A DNA stretch of 64,000 nucleotides from Bradyrhizobium guangdongense (GCF_004114975.1 NZ_CP030051.1:992001-1056000); one strand, 5' to 3'. Positions 17,386 through 26,518 are shown, counted from the stretch's first letter. Notes: generated from the letters alone by a model not told the origin. Numbers and translations are program-made.

Positions 17386-18291
17386 ATGGACCTATCCGCC
17401 GAACAGATGACGATCGCGGTCTCGATTCTCCCGGAGCAGCAGCTCGCAGCACTGAACAGCGCCTATCGCAAGGCGGTTGCGCGCAAGCGCCTGCGTCTCC
17501 TGGCGGCCCTCGCCGTTTTCCTTGCCGCGCTGATCATGTCGTCGATCGGCGCCGAGGTGAACCTTCGCACCTTCTTCACATATTTCGGCAACTTCGTCAG
17601 CTATTTCGACCGCATCCTCACCCTCGACAGCGGCCAGCGCGTCTGGACCAATGTCGGCGAGTGGTTCTGGGGCCTGCACAAATGGCTGAAGCTGCTCGGC
17701 GAGACGCTGCTGATCAGCTATGTCGGCACGCTGCTCGGTGCCGTCCTCGCTTTCGCGTTGAACTTCTTCGCTGCTGAGAATACCTCTCCCGCGCGCTGGC
17801 TGCTCTTCACGGTGCGGCGCCTGCTCGAATTCGCGCGCACGGTGCCCGGCATCGTCTTCGCGCTGATCTTCGTCATCGCGTTCGGCCTCGGCCCGATGGC
17901 CGGTGTGCTCGCGATCGCGATCCACTCCACCGGCGCGCTCGGAAAGCTGTTCTCGGAGATCGTCGAGAATGCCGACATGAAGCCGGTCGAGGGCATTCGT
18001 TCCACCGGCGCGAGCTGGCTCTCCTGCATGCGCTTTGCGATCCTGCCGCAGGTCTCGGCGGGCTACGCCAGCTATGCGCTGCTGCGCTTCGAGATCAACG
18101 TGCGCGAGGCCTCTGTGATGGGCTTCGTCGGCGCCGGCGGCATCGGGCAGGAGCTGATCGTCGCGATCCGGAAATTCTACTACTCCGACGTCAGCGCGAT
18201 CCTCGTGACCGTCATCGTCACGGTCTTCCTGATCGACATCACGACCGGCTGGGTGCGCGGCCGCCTGTTCGGCAAGGAGGCGCGGACGTGA
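17386..18291 (+). CDS. phnE: Phosphonate ABC transporter permease (first)
   Basis: Inner-membrane permease (301 aa) with about six helices: near residues 38-58, 107-130, 145-170, 175-200 and two near the C terminus. The binding-protein-dependent transport motif is near residue 200 (SEIVENADMKPVEGIRSTGA). The ATG at 17386 lies 5 nt after the terminator T-run, so upstream in-frame sequence is not coding; ATG 17407 is an alternative. No clear ribosome-binding site is present, which may further lower expression. It overlaps the second permease gene by 4 bp. Confidence 0.92.
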   Translation: MDLSAEQMTIAVSILPEQQLAALNSAYRKAVARKRLRLLAALAVFLAALIMSSIGAEVNLRTFFTYFGNFVSYFDRILTLDSGQRVWTNVGEWFWGLHKWLKLLGETLLISYVGTLLGAVLAFALNFFAAENTSPARWLLFTVRRLLEFARTVPGIVFALIFVIAFGLGPMAGVLAIAIHSTGALGKLFSEIVENADMKPVEGIRSTGASWLSCMRFAILPQVSAGYASYALLRFEINVREASVMGFVGAGGIGQELIVAIRKFYYSDVSAILVTVIVTVFLIDITTGWVRGRLFGKEART

Positions 18292-19136
18292 GCAGGAAGC
18301 CGGAGGTGAATGCGGCCGAGCTCCGCGGCCGCTATCCCCAAATCTTCGATCGGCCCGCATCGTCGCGCATGGCGACGCCCGTCGTGCTTGCCGCTGCACT
18401 GGCGATCTTCGCGTTCGGCCTGGTCGATCTCGATTTCTCGCCCTCTCGCTTCATCTCGGGGCTGAGCCAGCTCGGCTGGATCAGCATGATGATGATCCCG
18501 CCAGATCCCGGCTCCTCGCTGCCGCTCTATCTGAAGGCGCTGGGCGAGACGCTGTCGATCGCGCTGCTCGGCACCACGCTCGCGGCGGTGCTCGCGCTGC
18601 CGGTCAGCCTGCTCGCGGCGCGCAACGTCGTGCCGTCGATCATCCTGCGCTTTCCGGTGCGTCGCTTGCTCGATTCGATCCGCGGCGTCGATACCCTGAT
18701 CTGGGCACTGGTGTGGATCAACGTGGTCGGGCTCGGTCCGTTCGCGGGCGTGCTCGCCATTGCCGTGTCGGATTTCGGCGCTTTCGGCAAGCTGTTCTCC
18801 GAGGCGATCGAAGGCGCCGACCAGAGGCAGGTCGAGGGCATCCGCGCCTCCGGCGGCAGCGCGCTGCACGAGATCCGCTTCGGCCTGATGCCGCAGGTGC
18901 TTCCCGTCATCGCCGGTCAGGTGCTGTATTTCATCGAGTCGAACACGCGCTCGGCCACCATCATCGGCATCGTCGGCGCCGGCGGAATCGGCCTGCAGCT
19001 CGCCGAGCAGATCCGCGTGCTGGAATGGCAGAAAGTGTCGTTCCTGATCCTGATGATCCTGGTCGCCGTCGCAGGAATCGATTTCATCTCCGGCAAGCTG
19101 CGCTTTGCGATTATCGGGCGAAGGGCTGTGGCCTGA
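18288..19136 (+). CDS. phnE: Phosphonate ABC transporter permease (second)
   Basis: Second PhnE-type permease (282 aa), a paralogue of the preceding gene. The EAA-like loop SEAIEGADQRQVEGIRASGG and the following GAGGIGLQLAEQIRV match the first permease (GAGGIGQELIVAIRK). The GTG start overlaps the upstream stop in GTGA, so the two are translationally coupled and probably form a heterodimeric pore with PhnC. Rhizobial phn operons often carry two phnE genes. Confidence 0.93.
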   Translation: MSRKPEVNAAELRGRYPQIFDRPASSRMATPVVLAAALAIFAFGLVDLDFSPSRFISGLSQLGWISMMMIPPDPGSSLPLYLKALGETLSIALLGTTLAAVLALPVSLLAARNVVPSIILRFPVRRLLDSIRGVDTLIWALVWINVVGLGPFAGVLAIAVSDFGAFGKLFSEAIEGADQRQVEGIRASGGSALHEIRFGLMPQVLPVIAGQVLYFIESNTRSATIIGIVGAGGIGLQLAEQIRVLEWQKVSFLILMILVAVAGIDFISGKLRFAIIGRRAVA

Positions 19137-19138
19137 GT

Positions 19139-19290
19139 CCTTCGCCTCTCCCCGCTTGCGGGGAGAGGCCGGAATTTGCGAAGCAAATTCCGGGTGAGGG
19201 GAACTCTCCGCGAGTCTCACCGTCATTGCGGAGGCAGCCCCTCCCCCCAACCCTCTCCCCGTAAGAATGGGGCGAGGGAGAAGAGGCCGT
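19139..19290. repeat. Palindromic intergenic repeat block after phnE2
   Basis: The convergent gap between phnE2 and phnF holds several nested inverted repeats: CTCTCCCCGC-TT-GCGGGGAGAG, GGAATTTGCGAAGCAAATTCC, and CCCTCTCCCC paired with GGGGCGAGGG across a short loop. The first and last would make strong hairpins and could terminate both converging operons. The style matches REP-like elements common in Bradyrhizobium. Confidence 0.65.
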
Positions 19291-19293
19291 GCC

Positions 19294-20022
19294 TTAAGGC
19301 TCCACCAGAAACTCCACCCGCTCCGCCGCGAAGCGCGAATGCTTCGTCACCAGCGGCTTGCCGTCGAGATGGTGGTCGGTCGCGTCGACCACCAGGATCG
19401 GCCGCCCCAGCGGCAGGTCGAGGCGCGCGGCGTCGGTCGCGTCGACAATGCCGGCGGTGATCCTCGTGGCGCCGCGGCGGTAGTCGCGGATTCCGTAATG
19501 CTCCAGCATCTTCGTCATGGAACGCGTGGCGGCAAACACCGTGCCCGCGCCCGGAAACAGCTCGGCCGACAGCCATGTGGTCGAGACGCAGATCGGGGTG
19601 CGGTCGGCGAGGCGAATCGCTTCGATCCGCACCAGGGGCGCGCCGGTCTTCAATCCCAATTCCCGTGCGAGCTCGCGCGTTGCGACATCGTCTGACGCCT
19701 CGATCATCTTTCCATGCGGCTCGCGGCCGTCCGCACCGACGATCTCGGAGAAGCGCGTGCGCGAGCGCAAGGGATAGGCGAGCTTCTGTGCTTCGACATA
19801 GGTGCCGCTGCCGCGCTCGGCGCGCACGAGGCCGCGCTCGGCAAGGGCCGCGAGCGCGCGCCGCACGGTGTGCCTGTTGACCCGGTAAGTTTCGGCGATC
19901 TCCATCTCGCCCGGCAATTTGTCGCCCGCGGCGAAGCGGCCGTTGGCGATGCCGCGTTCGATGCCATCGGCAACGAGGCGCCACAGCGCGACGCCCGAGG
20001 AGGCGGTGTCCTGCATGCTCAT
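19294..20022 (-). CDS. phnF: Phosphonate-operon GntR-family regulator
   Basis: GntR regulator of the HutC/FarR subfamily (242 aa), like PhnF. The winged HTH covers residues about 10-78 (DKLPGEMEIAETYRVNRHTV, RRALAALAERG), followed by a UTRA effector domain. It is divergent from phnG with 128 bp between the starts, a gap that holds a strong inverted repeat probably bound by this protein. It is expected to repress the C-P lyase operon until a phosphonate or pathway intermediate is present. Confidence 0.92.
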   Translation of the reverse strand: MSMQDTASSGVALWRLVADGIERGIANGRFAAGDKLPGEMEIAETYRVNRHTVRRALAALAERGLVRAERGSGTYVEAQKLAYPLRSRTRFSEIVGADGREPHGKMIEASDDVATRELARELGLKTGAPLVRIEAIRLADRTPICVSTTWLSAELFPGAGTVFAATRSMTKMLEHYGIRDYRRGATRITAGIVDATDAARLDLPLGRPILVVDATDHHLDGKPLVTKHSRFAAERVEFLVEP

Positions 20023-20044
20023 ATCGCCGATCAGCCTAGCCCGA

Positions 20045-20073
20045 AAATCACACCCTTGTCACGAAACAGTCAT
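20045..20073 (+). promoter_or_regulatory. Pho-box-like triple repeat upstream of phnG
   Basis: Three 7-mers AAATCAC, TTGTCAC and CAGTCAT are spaced by 4 bp (11-bp period). The last two match the PhoB consensus well. They lie about 80-105 bp before the phnG start and directly upstream of the inverted repeat at 20087-20114, a layout that fits PhoB activation with PhnF repression downstream. Confidence 0.6.
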
Positions 20074-20086
20074 GGCGCTCCCGTAT

Positions 20087-20114
20087 CAAGTTGTCTAGTA
20101 TCATAGACAACTTG
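20087..20114. promoter_or_regulatory. Inverted repeat in the phnF-phnG intergenic region (candidate PhnF operator)
   Basis: CAAGTTGTCTA and TAGACAACTTG are perfect 11-bp inverted arms separated by 6 bp (GTATCA). The core GTCTA-N6-TAGAC has the form bound by HutC-type GntR dimers. It is central in the divergent region, so it could control both phnF and phnGHIJKLMN. Confidence 0.7.
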
Positions 20115-20150
20115 GTTTCGGCAAGTTCTGCCTTAAGTTCGGTGGTTTCG

Positions 20151-20606
20151 GTGAGCCAACACAATACCCAGCAAGCCCAGCGCCAGGCCGCCATGGCCGT
20201 GCTGGCGCACGCGGAGGCGGGCGAGATCGCCGCCCGTCTCCGCACGATTCCCCTGCCAGGCCATCAGGACCTGCGTACGCCGGAAAACGGCCTCGTCATG
20301 CTGCGCGGCCGGGTCGGCGGGGACGGCGCGCCGTTCAATCTCGGAGAAGCCACCGTGTCGCGCGCGGCGGTGCGGCTTGCGAGCGGCGAGGTGGGGTTCG
20401 GCTACACGCTTGGGCGCGACGGCGAGAAGGCGCGGTTGATCGCCCTGTGCGATGCGCTGGTGCAGTCGCGCGACTTTGCTGCGACCGTCGAGCGCGATGT
20501 AATCGCGCCGTTGCGCGAGCAGCTTATGGTCCGGCGCAAGCAGCAGGCCGAACAGGCTGCGGCGACAAAGGTTGATTTCTACACCATGGTGCGCGGTGAG
20601 GGGTGA
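20151..20606 (+). CDS. phnG: C-P lyase core subunit PhnG
   Basis: Subunit of the carbon-phosphorus lyase core complex (PhnGHIJ), 151 aa, the same length as E. coli PhnG. The conserved stretch GEATVSRAAVRLASGEVGFG and the DALVQ helix are visible. I placed the start at GTG 20151 because upstream in-frame codons begin with TTG inside the operator palindrome. It is the first gene of phnGHIJKLMN. Confidence 0.93.
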   Translation: MSQHNTQQAQRQAAMAVLAHAEAGEIAARLRTIPLPGHQDLRTPENGLVMLRGRVGGDGAPFNLGEATVSRAAVRLASGEVGFGYTLGRDGEKARLIALCDALVQSRDFAATVERDVIAPLREQLMVRRKQQAEQAAATKVDFYTMVRGEG

Positions 20607-20610
20607 AGCC

Positions 20611-21219
20611 ATGACCACGATTGCGGAGCTGCCGCCGGGATTCGCCGACAAGGTGTTGTCGGCGCAATCGACCTTTCGCTCGGTGATGGATGCGATGGCT
20701 CGGCCGGGTTCGGTGCAGCGCATCGTGCCGATGGCGGGAACGGCTGGCCCCATGATGCGCGGCACCGCCGCGATCGCGCTGACGCTGTTCGACCACGACA
20801 CGCCGCTCTGGCTCGATGCACGGATGTCGGAAAGCTCCGACGTCCTGAAGTGGTTGAAGTTTCACACCGGCGCGCCCGTGGTGCAGGACACGTCGGTTGC
20901 CTCGTTCGCGCTGATCAGCGACGGCGGCGCGCTGCCCGCGCTCGAACGGTTCGCGCTCGGCACCAATGAATACCCTGACCGTTCGACCACTCTGATCATT
21001 CAGGTCGATAATCTGGACTCCGGCCGCAGCTTCGAGCTGCGTGGCTCCGGCATCGATGGCGTCGCGACGCTCCATGCCTCGATCAAGCCGTTCGACCTGT
21101 TCGAGCGGCTGCGCATCAACGAGGCGCTGTTTCCGCGCGGCATCGACCTGGTTCTGGTTGCCGGCGATGCCGTGGTAGCGATCCCGCGCACGACGCGCAT
21201 CGTGAGCAAGGGAGGCTGA
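20611..21219 (+). CDS. phnH: C-P lyase core subunit PhnH
   Basis: PhnH (202 aa) is a PLP-transferase-like fold subunit that dimerises within the C-P lyase core. Family features include the N-terminal TFRSVMDAMARPGSVQRI and the ALTLFDHDTPLWLD segment. The ATG at 20611 follows GAGGGGTGAA and lies 4 bp after phnG. With PhnG, I and L it takes part in forming the ribosyl-triphosphate phosphonate. Confidence 0.94.
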   Translation: MTTIAELPPGFADKVLSAQSTFRSVMDAMARPGSVQRIVPMAGTAGPMMRGTAAIALTLFDHDTPLWLDARMSESSDVLKWLKFHTGAPVVQDTSVASFALISDGGALPALERFALGTNEYPDRSTTLIIQVDNLDSGRSFELRGSGIDGVATLHASIKPFDLFERLRINEALFPRGIDLVLVAGDAVVAIPRTTRIVSKGG

Positions 21220-21222
21220 CGC

Positions 21223-22338
21223 ATGTATGTCGCAGTCAAAGGCGGCGAACGCGCCATCGAGAACGCCCATCGCCTGCTCGCCAATGCGCGGCGAGGCGAC
21301 CAAAGCGTGCCTGAGCTCTCTCTCGACCAGATCTCGGAGCAGCTTGGGCTGGCCGTCGACCGCGTCATGAGCGAGGGCTCGCTCTATGATCGGGAGCTCG
21401 CGGCGCTCGCGATCAAGCAGGCGCGCGGCGATCTGATCGAGGCGATCTTCCTGGTCCGCGCCTTCCGCGCCACCTTGCCGCGCTTCGGCGCCAGCCAGCC
21501 TGTTGACACCGGCGCGATGCGGGTGCAGCGGCGCGTGTCCTCGACCTTCAAGGACATTCCCGGCGGGCAGATCCTCGGACCGACTTTCGACTATACACAC
21601 CGTCTGCTCGATCCCTCGCTTGCGGAAGGATTCGTGCCGGAGGCGCCGGCCGTGGCCGAAGCCTCGACGGCGCCGACGCCGCGCGCAACCGATATTCTGG
21701 GCCGGGACGGGCTAATCGAGACCTCTCCGCGAGCCGAGGAGGGCGCCAGTGTCGGCGACCTCACCCGCGAGCCGCTCAACTTCCCTGCCGAGCGGGATCT
21801 GCGTCTGCAGAATCTGGCGCGCGGCGACGAAGGATTCCTGCTGGCGATGGGTTACTCCACCCAGCGCGGCTACGGCCGCAATCATCCCTTCGCCGGCGAG
21901 ATCCGCTTTGGCGAGGTCGAGGTCGAATTTGCCGCCGAAGACGTCGGCTTCGCCGTGCCGCTCGGATCGATCGAGCTGACGGAGTGCCAGATGGTCAACC
22001 AGTTCAAGGGCTCGGCCACGGAAGCACCATGCTTCACGCGGGGCTACGGTCTCGCCTTCGGGCAGAGCGAGCGCAAGACCATGTCGATGGCGTTGGTCGA
22101 TCGCGCCCTGCGTGCCCGGGAGCTGGGTGAAGAGGCCCTCGCTCCGGCACAGGATGAAGAATTCGTGTTGTCGCATTCGGACAACGTCCAGGCCACCGGC
22201 TTCGTCGAGCACCTCAAGCTGCCGCACTATGTCGACTTCCAGTCCGAGCTCGGCCTCCTGCGCAAGCTGCGCAAGGAATTTGCCGAATCCTCCTCCGAGA
22301 CCAATACGCCCGATGCCATGAAGGAGGCCGCGGAATGA
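21223..22338 (+). CDS. phnI: C-P lyase core subunit PhnI (nucleosidase component)
   Basis: PhnI (371 aa, normal length) is the nucleosidase-type component that, with PhnG, H and L, couples methylphosphonate to ribose of ATP. Conserved family stretches: YVAVKGGERAIENAH at the N terminus, RVSSTFKDIPGGQILGPTFD, LLAMGYSTQRGYGRNHPFAGE and the C-terminal GFVEHLKLPHYVDFQSEL. It overlaps phnJ by 4 bp (ATGA). Confidence 0.96.
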   Translation: MYVAVKGGERAIENAHRLLANARRGDQSVPELSLDQISEQLGLAVDRVMSEGSLYDRELAALAIKQARGDLIEAIFLVRAFRATLPRFGASQPVDTGAMRVQRRVSSTFKDIPGGQILGPTFDYTHRLLDPSLAEGFVPEAPAVAEASTAPTPRATDILGRDGLIETSPRAEEGASVGDLTREPLNFPAERDLRLQNLARGDEGFLLAMGYSTQRGYGRNHPFAGEIRFGEVEVEFAAEDVGFAVPLGSIELTECQMVNQFKGSATEAPCFTRGYGLAFGQSERKTMSMALVDRALRARELGEEALAPAQDEEFVLSHSDNVQATGFVEHLKLPHYVDFQSELGLLRKLRKEFAESSSETNTPDAMKEAAE

Positions 22339-23243
22339 ACGCGCCCGCCTACAATTTCGCCTATCTCGACGAGCAGACAAAGCGGATGATCCGCCGCGCG
22401 ATCCTGAAGGCGATCGCGATCCCCGGCTATCAGGTGCCGTTCGCCAGCCGCGAAATGCCGATGCCCTATGGCTGGGGCACTGGTGGCGTGCAGGTGACGG
22501 CCGCAATCCTGGGGCCCGAGGATGTGTTGAAGGTGATCGACCAGGGTTCTGACGACACCACCAATGCGATCTCGATCCGTAAATTCTTCGCCAAGACCGC
22601 GGGCGTCGCGACGACGACCTCGACCGATGAGGCGACGGTGATCCAGACGCGCCACCGCATCCCCGAGACCTCGCTTCATGCGAACCAGGTGCTGGTCTAT
22701 CAGGTGCCGATTCCGGAACCGCTGCGCTTCCTCGAGCCGCGCGAAACCGAGACGCGGCGCATGCATGCGCTCGCCGAATACGGCCTGATGCATGTGAAAC
22801 TTTACGAGGACATCGCCCGCTTCGGTCACATCGCGACCGCATACGCCTATCCCGTGAAGGTGAACGCGCGCTACGTGATGGACCCGTCGCCGACGCCGAA
22901 ATTCGACAATCCCAAGATGGACAATTGCCCGGCGTTGCAATTGTTCGGCGCCGGCCGCGAGAAGCGCATCTATGCGATCCCGCCGTATACCCAGGTGATG
23001 TCGCTCGATTTCGAGGATCACCCGTTCGAGCCCTACCGCTTCAATGCGCCCTGCGCGCTGTGCGGGGCCGAAAACTCCTATCTCGATGAGATCGTCACTG
23101 ATGACAGCGGCAGCCGCATGTTCGTCTGCTCGGATACCGACTATTGCGAGGGCCGCCAGGCCGCCGGCCATCGTGGTGCCTTGAGTGCTGCGCCATACAA
23201 GGACCAGCCGCAGGGAGAAGCACAAGGGAAAGAAAATGGCTGA
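22335..23243 (+). CDS. phnJ: C-P lyase radical SAM subunit PhnJ
   Basis: Alpha-D-ribose 1-methylphosphonate 5-phosphate C-P-lyase (302 aa), the catalytic subunit that breaks the C-P bond using a 4Fe-4S cluster and SAM. The four key cysteines are C240, C243, C265 and C271, matching E. coli C241, C244, C266 and C272 with a shift of one, so both the cluster and the radical-bearing Cys are intact. Start overlaps phnI and the end overlaps phnK by 8 bp. Confidence 0.97.
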   Translation: MNAPAYNFAYLDEQTKRMIRRAILKAIAIPGYQVPFASREMPMPYGWGTGGVQVTAAILGPEDVLKVIDQGSDDTTNAISIRKFFAKTAGVATTTSTDEATVIQTRHRIPETSLHANQVLVYQVPIPEPLRFLEPRETETRRMHALAEYGLMHVKLYEDIARFGHIATAYAYPVKVNARYVMDPSPTPKFDNPKMDNCPALQLFGAGREKRIYAIPPYTQVMSLDFEDHPFEPYRFNAPCALCGAENSYLDEIVTDDSGSRMFVCSDTDYCEGRQAAGHRGALSAAPYKDQPQGEAQGKENG

Positions 23244-24027
23244 TCTTCTGGAAACCGATCAGCCGCTGCTCATCGCTGATGGCTTGAGCAAGTCCTACGG
23301 CCGTATCGCCGCATGCCGCGATGTGTCCTTCTCGCTTTATCCCGGCGAGGTGCTGGCGATCGTCGGCGAATCCGGCTCCGGCAAGTCGACGTTGCTGCAA
23401 TTGCTGTCGGGCCAGCTCGCGGCCAGCGGCGGACAGGTATCTTATCGCATGCGCGATGGTATCACCCGCGATCTCGCCTCGCTCGGCGAGGCCGAGCGGC
23501 GCCTGCTGTTTCGCACCGATTGGGGATTCGTGCACCAGGATCCGGCGCAGGGCCTGCGCATGGCCGTTTCCGCCGGCGCCAATGTCGGCGAGCGGCTGAT
23601 GGCGGTGGGCTGGAATCATTACGGCCGCATCCGCGAATCCGCCTCCGACTGGCTCACGCGGGTCGAGATCGACGTCGCGCGCATCGACGATGCGCCGCGC
23701 ACCTATTCGGGCGGCATGCGCCAGCGCCTGCAGATCGCGCGCAACCTCGTCACCGGCCCGCGGCTGGTGTTCATGGACGAGCCGACCGGCGGCCTCGACG
23801 TCTCGGTGCAGGCCCGTCTGCTCGATCTCCTGCGCAATCTCGTCGCCGAATTGCATCTCGCCGTCGTCATCGTCACCCATGATCTCGCGGTCGCGCGGCT
23901 GCTGTCCCATCGCGTGATGGTGATGAAGGGCGGCCGCGTCATCGAAACGGGCCTCACCGACCAGGTGCTGGACGATCCGCGCGAGCCCTACACCCAGCTC
24001 CTCGTCTCCTCGATACTGCCGCCATGA
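23236..24027 (+). CDS. phnK: C-P lyase ABC-type ATPase PhnK
   Basis: ABC ATPase-like protein (263 aa) that docks on PhnJ in the core complex rather than on a permease. Walker A GESGSGKST, signature YSGGMRQRLQIARNL, Walker B LVFMDEPTGGLD and the switch His in IVTHDLAVA are intact. The ATG at 23236 lies inside the end of phnJ, preceded by AAGGGAAAGA. The next gene phnL overlaps by 4 bp. Confidence 0.95.
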   Translation: MADLLETDQPLLIADGLSKSYGRIAACRDVSFSLYPGEVLAIVGESGSGKSTLLQLLSGQLAASGGQVSYRMRDGITRDLASLGEAERRLLFRTDWGFVHQDPAQGLRMAVSAGANVGERLMAVGWNHYGRIRESASDWLTRVEIDVARIDDAPRTYSGGMRQRLQIARNLVTGPRLVFMDEPTGGLDVSVQARLLDLLRNLVAELHLAVVIVTHDLAVARLLSHRVMVMKGGRVIETGLTDQVLDDPREPYTQLLVSSILPP

Positions 24028-24734
24028 GTTCTCCGATGACTGCCATGATCGACATCGCCGGCGCCAACAAGACCTTCACGATGCACCTCCAGGGCGGCAT
24101 CGAACTGCCCGTCGTGCGCGGCGTCACCTTTCAGGTCCAGCCCGGCGAGTGCGTCGTATTGTCGGGGCCATCAGGCGCCGGGAAATCGTCGATCCTGAAG
24201 ATGATCTTTGGCAACTACCGCTGCGACTCCGGCCGCATCGGCATCCGTCATCGCGGGGCGCTGATCGACCTCGCCACCGCCGAGCCACGGCAGGTGCTCA
24301 ACGTCCGCCGCTCCACCATCGGCTATGTGAGCCAGTTCCTGCGCGCGGTGCCGCGCGTGGCCACCATCGACGTCGTCGCCGAACCTCTGATCGCCGGCGG
24401 CACGGCTCGCGCCGACGCGCAGGCGCGCGCCGGGGAGCTCTTGCATCGCCTCAATATTCCGGAGCGGCTCTGGCAGCTTCCGCCCGCGACCTTCTCCGGC
24501 GGTGAGCAGCAGCGCGTCAACATTGCGCGCGGCTTCATCTCGGAGCTGCCGATCCTGCTGCTGGACGAGCCGACCGCCTCGCTCGATGCCGCCAACCGCG
24601 CCATCGTGGTCGAGCTCGTTGCCGAGAAGAAGCGCCAGGGCGTTGCCATGGTCGCCATTGTCCATGATGACGAAATCCGTCATTTGATTGCCGATCGCAT
24701 AGTCGACGTCACCGGCTTTGCCGCCGCGGCCTGA
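24024..24734 (+). CDS. phnL: C-P lyase ABC-type ATPase PhnL
   Basis: Second ABC-type subunit (236 aa) required with PhnGHI for the ribose-triphosphate phosphonate synthase step. Walker A GPSGAGKSS, signature FSGGEQQRVNIARGF and Walker B ILLLDEPTASLD are intact; the AIVHDDEIR switch region has His followed by two Asp, as in PhnL. Start ATG overlaps the phnK stop. Confidence 0.95.
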   Translation: MSSPMTAMIDIAGANKTFTMHLQGGIELPVVRGVTFQVQPGECVVLSGPSGAGKSSILKMIFGNYRCDSGRIGIRHRGALIDLATAEPRQVLNVRRSTIGYVSQFLRAVPRVATIDVVAEPLIAGGTARADAQARAGELLHRLNIPERLWQLPPATFSGGEQQRVNIARGFISELPILLLDEPTASLDAANRAIVVELVAEKKRQGVAMVAIVHDDEIRHLIADRIVDVTGFAAAA

Positions 24735-24748
24735 AGGAACTGGGGAAA

Positions 24749-25900
24749 ATGAAGCCGAAGGAAACAGTGATCGCCAACGCCAGGATCGTGCTGGCCGACC
24801 GGGTGATCGAACAGGGCTGGCTTGCTCTCACCGACGGACGCATCGCTGAGATCGGTGAGGGTAGGGCGCCCGCGGGTGCCGAGGATGCCGGCGGCGATCT
24901 CGTCATGCCGGGGTTGATCGAGCTTCACACCGACCATCTCGAAGCTCATTACGTACCGCGCCCGAAAGTGTTCTGGAATCCGGTCGCCGCGGTCATCTCC
25001 TATGACGGCCAGCTCGCCACGTCCGGTATCACCACCGTGTTCGACTCGCTCCGGGTCTGGCGCGAGGACGGTGCCGAGGAGGTCGACGGCCGCGCCGGCG
25101 TGCTCGCCGCCGCGATCACCAGCGCGCGCGAGGCGAGCCTGCTGCGCGCCGACCATTTCCTGCATCTGCGCTGCGAAATCCCGATGCCGAGCGTGGTCGA
25201 GGAGGCCAAGGAGCTGATCGACCGCCCCGACGTCAAGCTGATGTCGCTGATGGATCACACGCCCGGCCAGCGCCAGTTCCGCGACGAGGTCAAGCTGCGC
25301 GACTATTACCGCGGCAAAGGCGGTGGCAAGACCGATGCCGAGCTCGACGAGCTGTTTGCAAAGCGATTCGAGTACCAGAAGAAATATGCCGCAACCAATA
25401 TGCGCGAGATCGTGGCCTTGGCGCACGAATACCGGATTCCGCTGGCGAGCCATGACGATACCACCGACGAGAATGTCGCGGATGCCGTGCGTGACGGCGT
25501 GGCGGTGGCGGAGTTCCCGACCACGATCGAGGCCGCGCGCGGCCTGCACCAGGCCGGCATCGACATCCTGATGGGCGCGCCCAACGTCGTGCGCGGCGGC
25601 TCGCATTCCGGCAACATCGCCGCCGTCGATCTCGCGCGCGAAGGCCTGCTCGATATCCTGTCGTCGGATTACATCCCGTCCAGCCTCTTGATGGGCGCGC
25701 TGCAATTGCCCGAGCATGCACCCTCGATCAGCCTGCCGGCGGCTGTTCGCACCGTGACCAAGGCGCCGGCCGATGCGGTCGGCCTCACCGACCGCGGTGA
25801 GATCGCGATCGGCAAGCGCGCCGATCTGATCCGCGTCCACATTGCGGGCAGCGTTCCCGTGGTCCGCAGCGTCTGGCGCGAAGGCGGCCGCGTCGCATGA
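24749..25900 (+). CDS. phnM: Alpha-D-ribose 1-methylphosphonate 5-triphosphate diphosphatase
   Basis: Canonical PhnM (383 aa), which releases pyrophosphate from the triphosphate intermediate to give the PhnJ substrate. It carries the E. coli-like motifs PGLIELHTDHLEAHYVPRP, HLRCEIPMPS, LMSLMDHTPGQRQFRDE, PLASHDDTT, GAPNVVRGGSHSGN and LDILSSDYIPSSLL, with metal-binding His and Asp residues intact. GGAACTGGGGA precedes the ATG. This is the second phnM-type gene of the locus (the first is at 13515). Confidence 0.95.
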   Translation: MKPKETVIANARIVLADRVIEQGWLALTDGRIAEIGEGRAPAGAEDAGGDLVMPGLIELHTDHLEAHYVPRPKVFWNPVAAVISYDGQLATSGITTVFDSLRVWREDGAEEVDGRAGVLAAAITSAREASLLRADHFLHLRCEIPMPSVVEEAKELIDRPDVKLMSLMDHTPGQRQFRDEVKLRDYYRGKGGGKTDAELDELFAKRFEYQKKYAATNMREIVALAHEYRIPLASHDDTTDENVADAVRDGVAVAEFPTTIEAARGLHQAGIDILMGAPNVVRGGSHSGNIAAVDLAREGLLDILSSDYIPSSLLMGALQLPEHAPSISLPAAVRTVTKAPADAVGLTDRGEIAIGKRADLIRVHIAGSVPVVRSVWREGGRVA

Positions 25901-26493
25901 GCGACACCGAGACCATGGCACAGGACAAGGCGGGCGCGATCGGCCCCGGCCGGCTCGTGCTCGTGGTCGGCGCGAGCGGCGCCGGCAAGGACACGCTGTT
26001 GCGGCTGGCGCAGGCCGCCTGCGCCGACGATCGGAATATCGTCTTTCCGCGCCGCATCGTGACGCGTGCCTCCTCGGCCGACGAGGACAATATTGCGGTG
26101 AGCCCGGACGAATTTGCCCGCGCGCGCGAGCATGGCGATTTCGCCGTGCATTGGGACGCGCATGGGCATGCCTATGCACTGCCGCTGGAGATCAATGACG
26201 ACATCCGCGCCGGCCGCACCGTAGTCGTCAACGTCTCGCGCACCGTGATCAGCGCGCTGCGCCGGGCCTATGCCAACGTGGTCGTCGTCGTGATCACGGC
26301 GCCGCCGGACGTGCTGGCGCAGCGGCTTGCCGCGCGGGCACGACACAGCGACGGCAATATCGCGGAACGGCTGTCGCGCAGCGTCGATGATTCGTCGGCC
26401 AATGCCGATGTCACCATCCTCAACGCCGGCAGTGCGGACTATCACGGCCGACAGCTCGTACGCGTGATCAGGAATGAAGGCTGGCAGGACTAG
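25897..26493 (+). CDS. phnN: Ribose 1,5-bisphosphokinase
   Basis: PhnN (198 aa) phosphorylates ribose 1,5-bisphosphate to PRPP and returns the ribose carbons of the C-P lyase pathway to nucleotide synthesis. It has a P-loop GASGAGKDT near residue 27 and a guanylate-kinase-like fold with RRIVTRASSADEDN. The start overlaps phnM by 4 bp. It appears to be the last gene of the C-P lyase operon. Confidence 0.94.
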   Translation: MSDTETMAQDKAGAIGPGRLVLVVGASGAGKDTLLRLAQAACADDRNIVFPRRIVTRASSADEDNIAVSPDEFARAREHGDFAVHWDAHGHAYALPLEINDDIRAGRTVVVNVSRTVISALRRAYANVVVVVITAPPDVLAQRLAARARHSDGNIAERLSRSVDDSSANADVTILNAGSADYHGRQLVRVIRNEGWQD

Positions 26494-26518
26494 TTGCCGG
26501 CACAGCAAGGAGAGCGGA

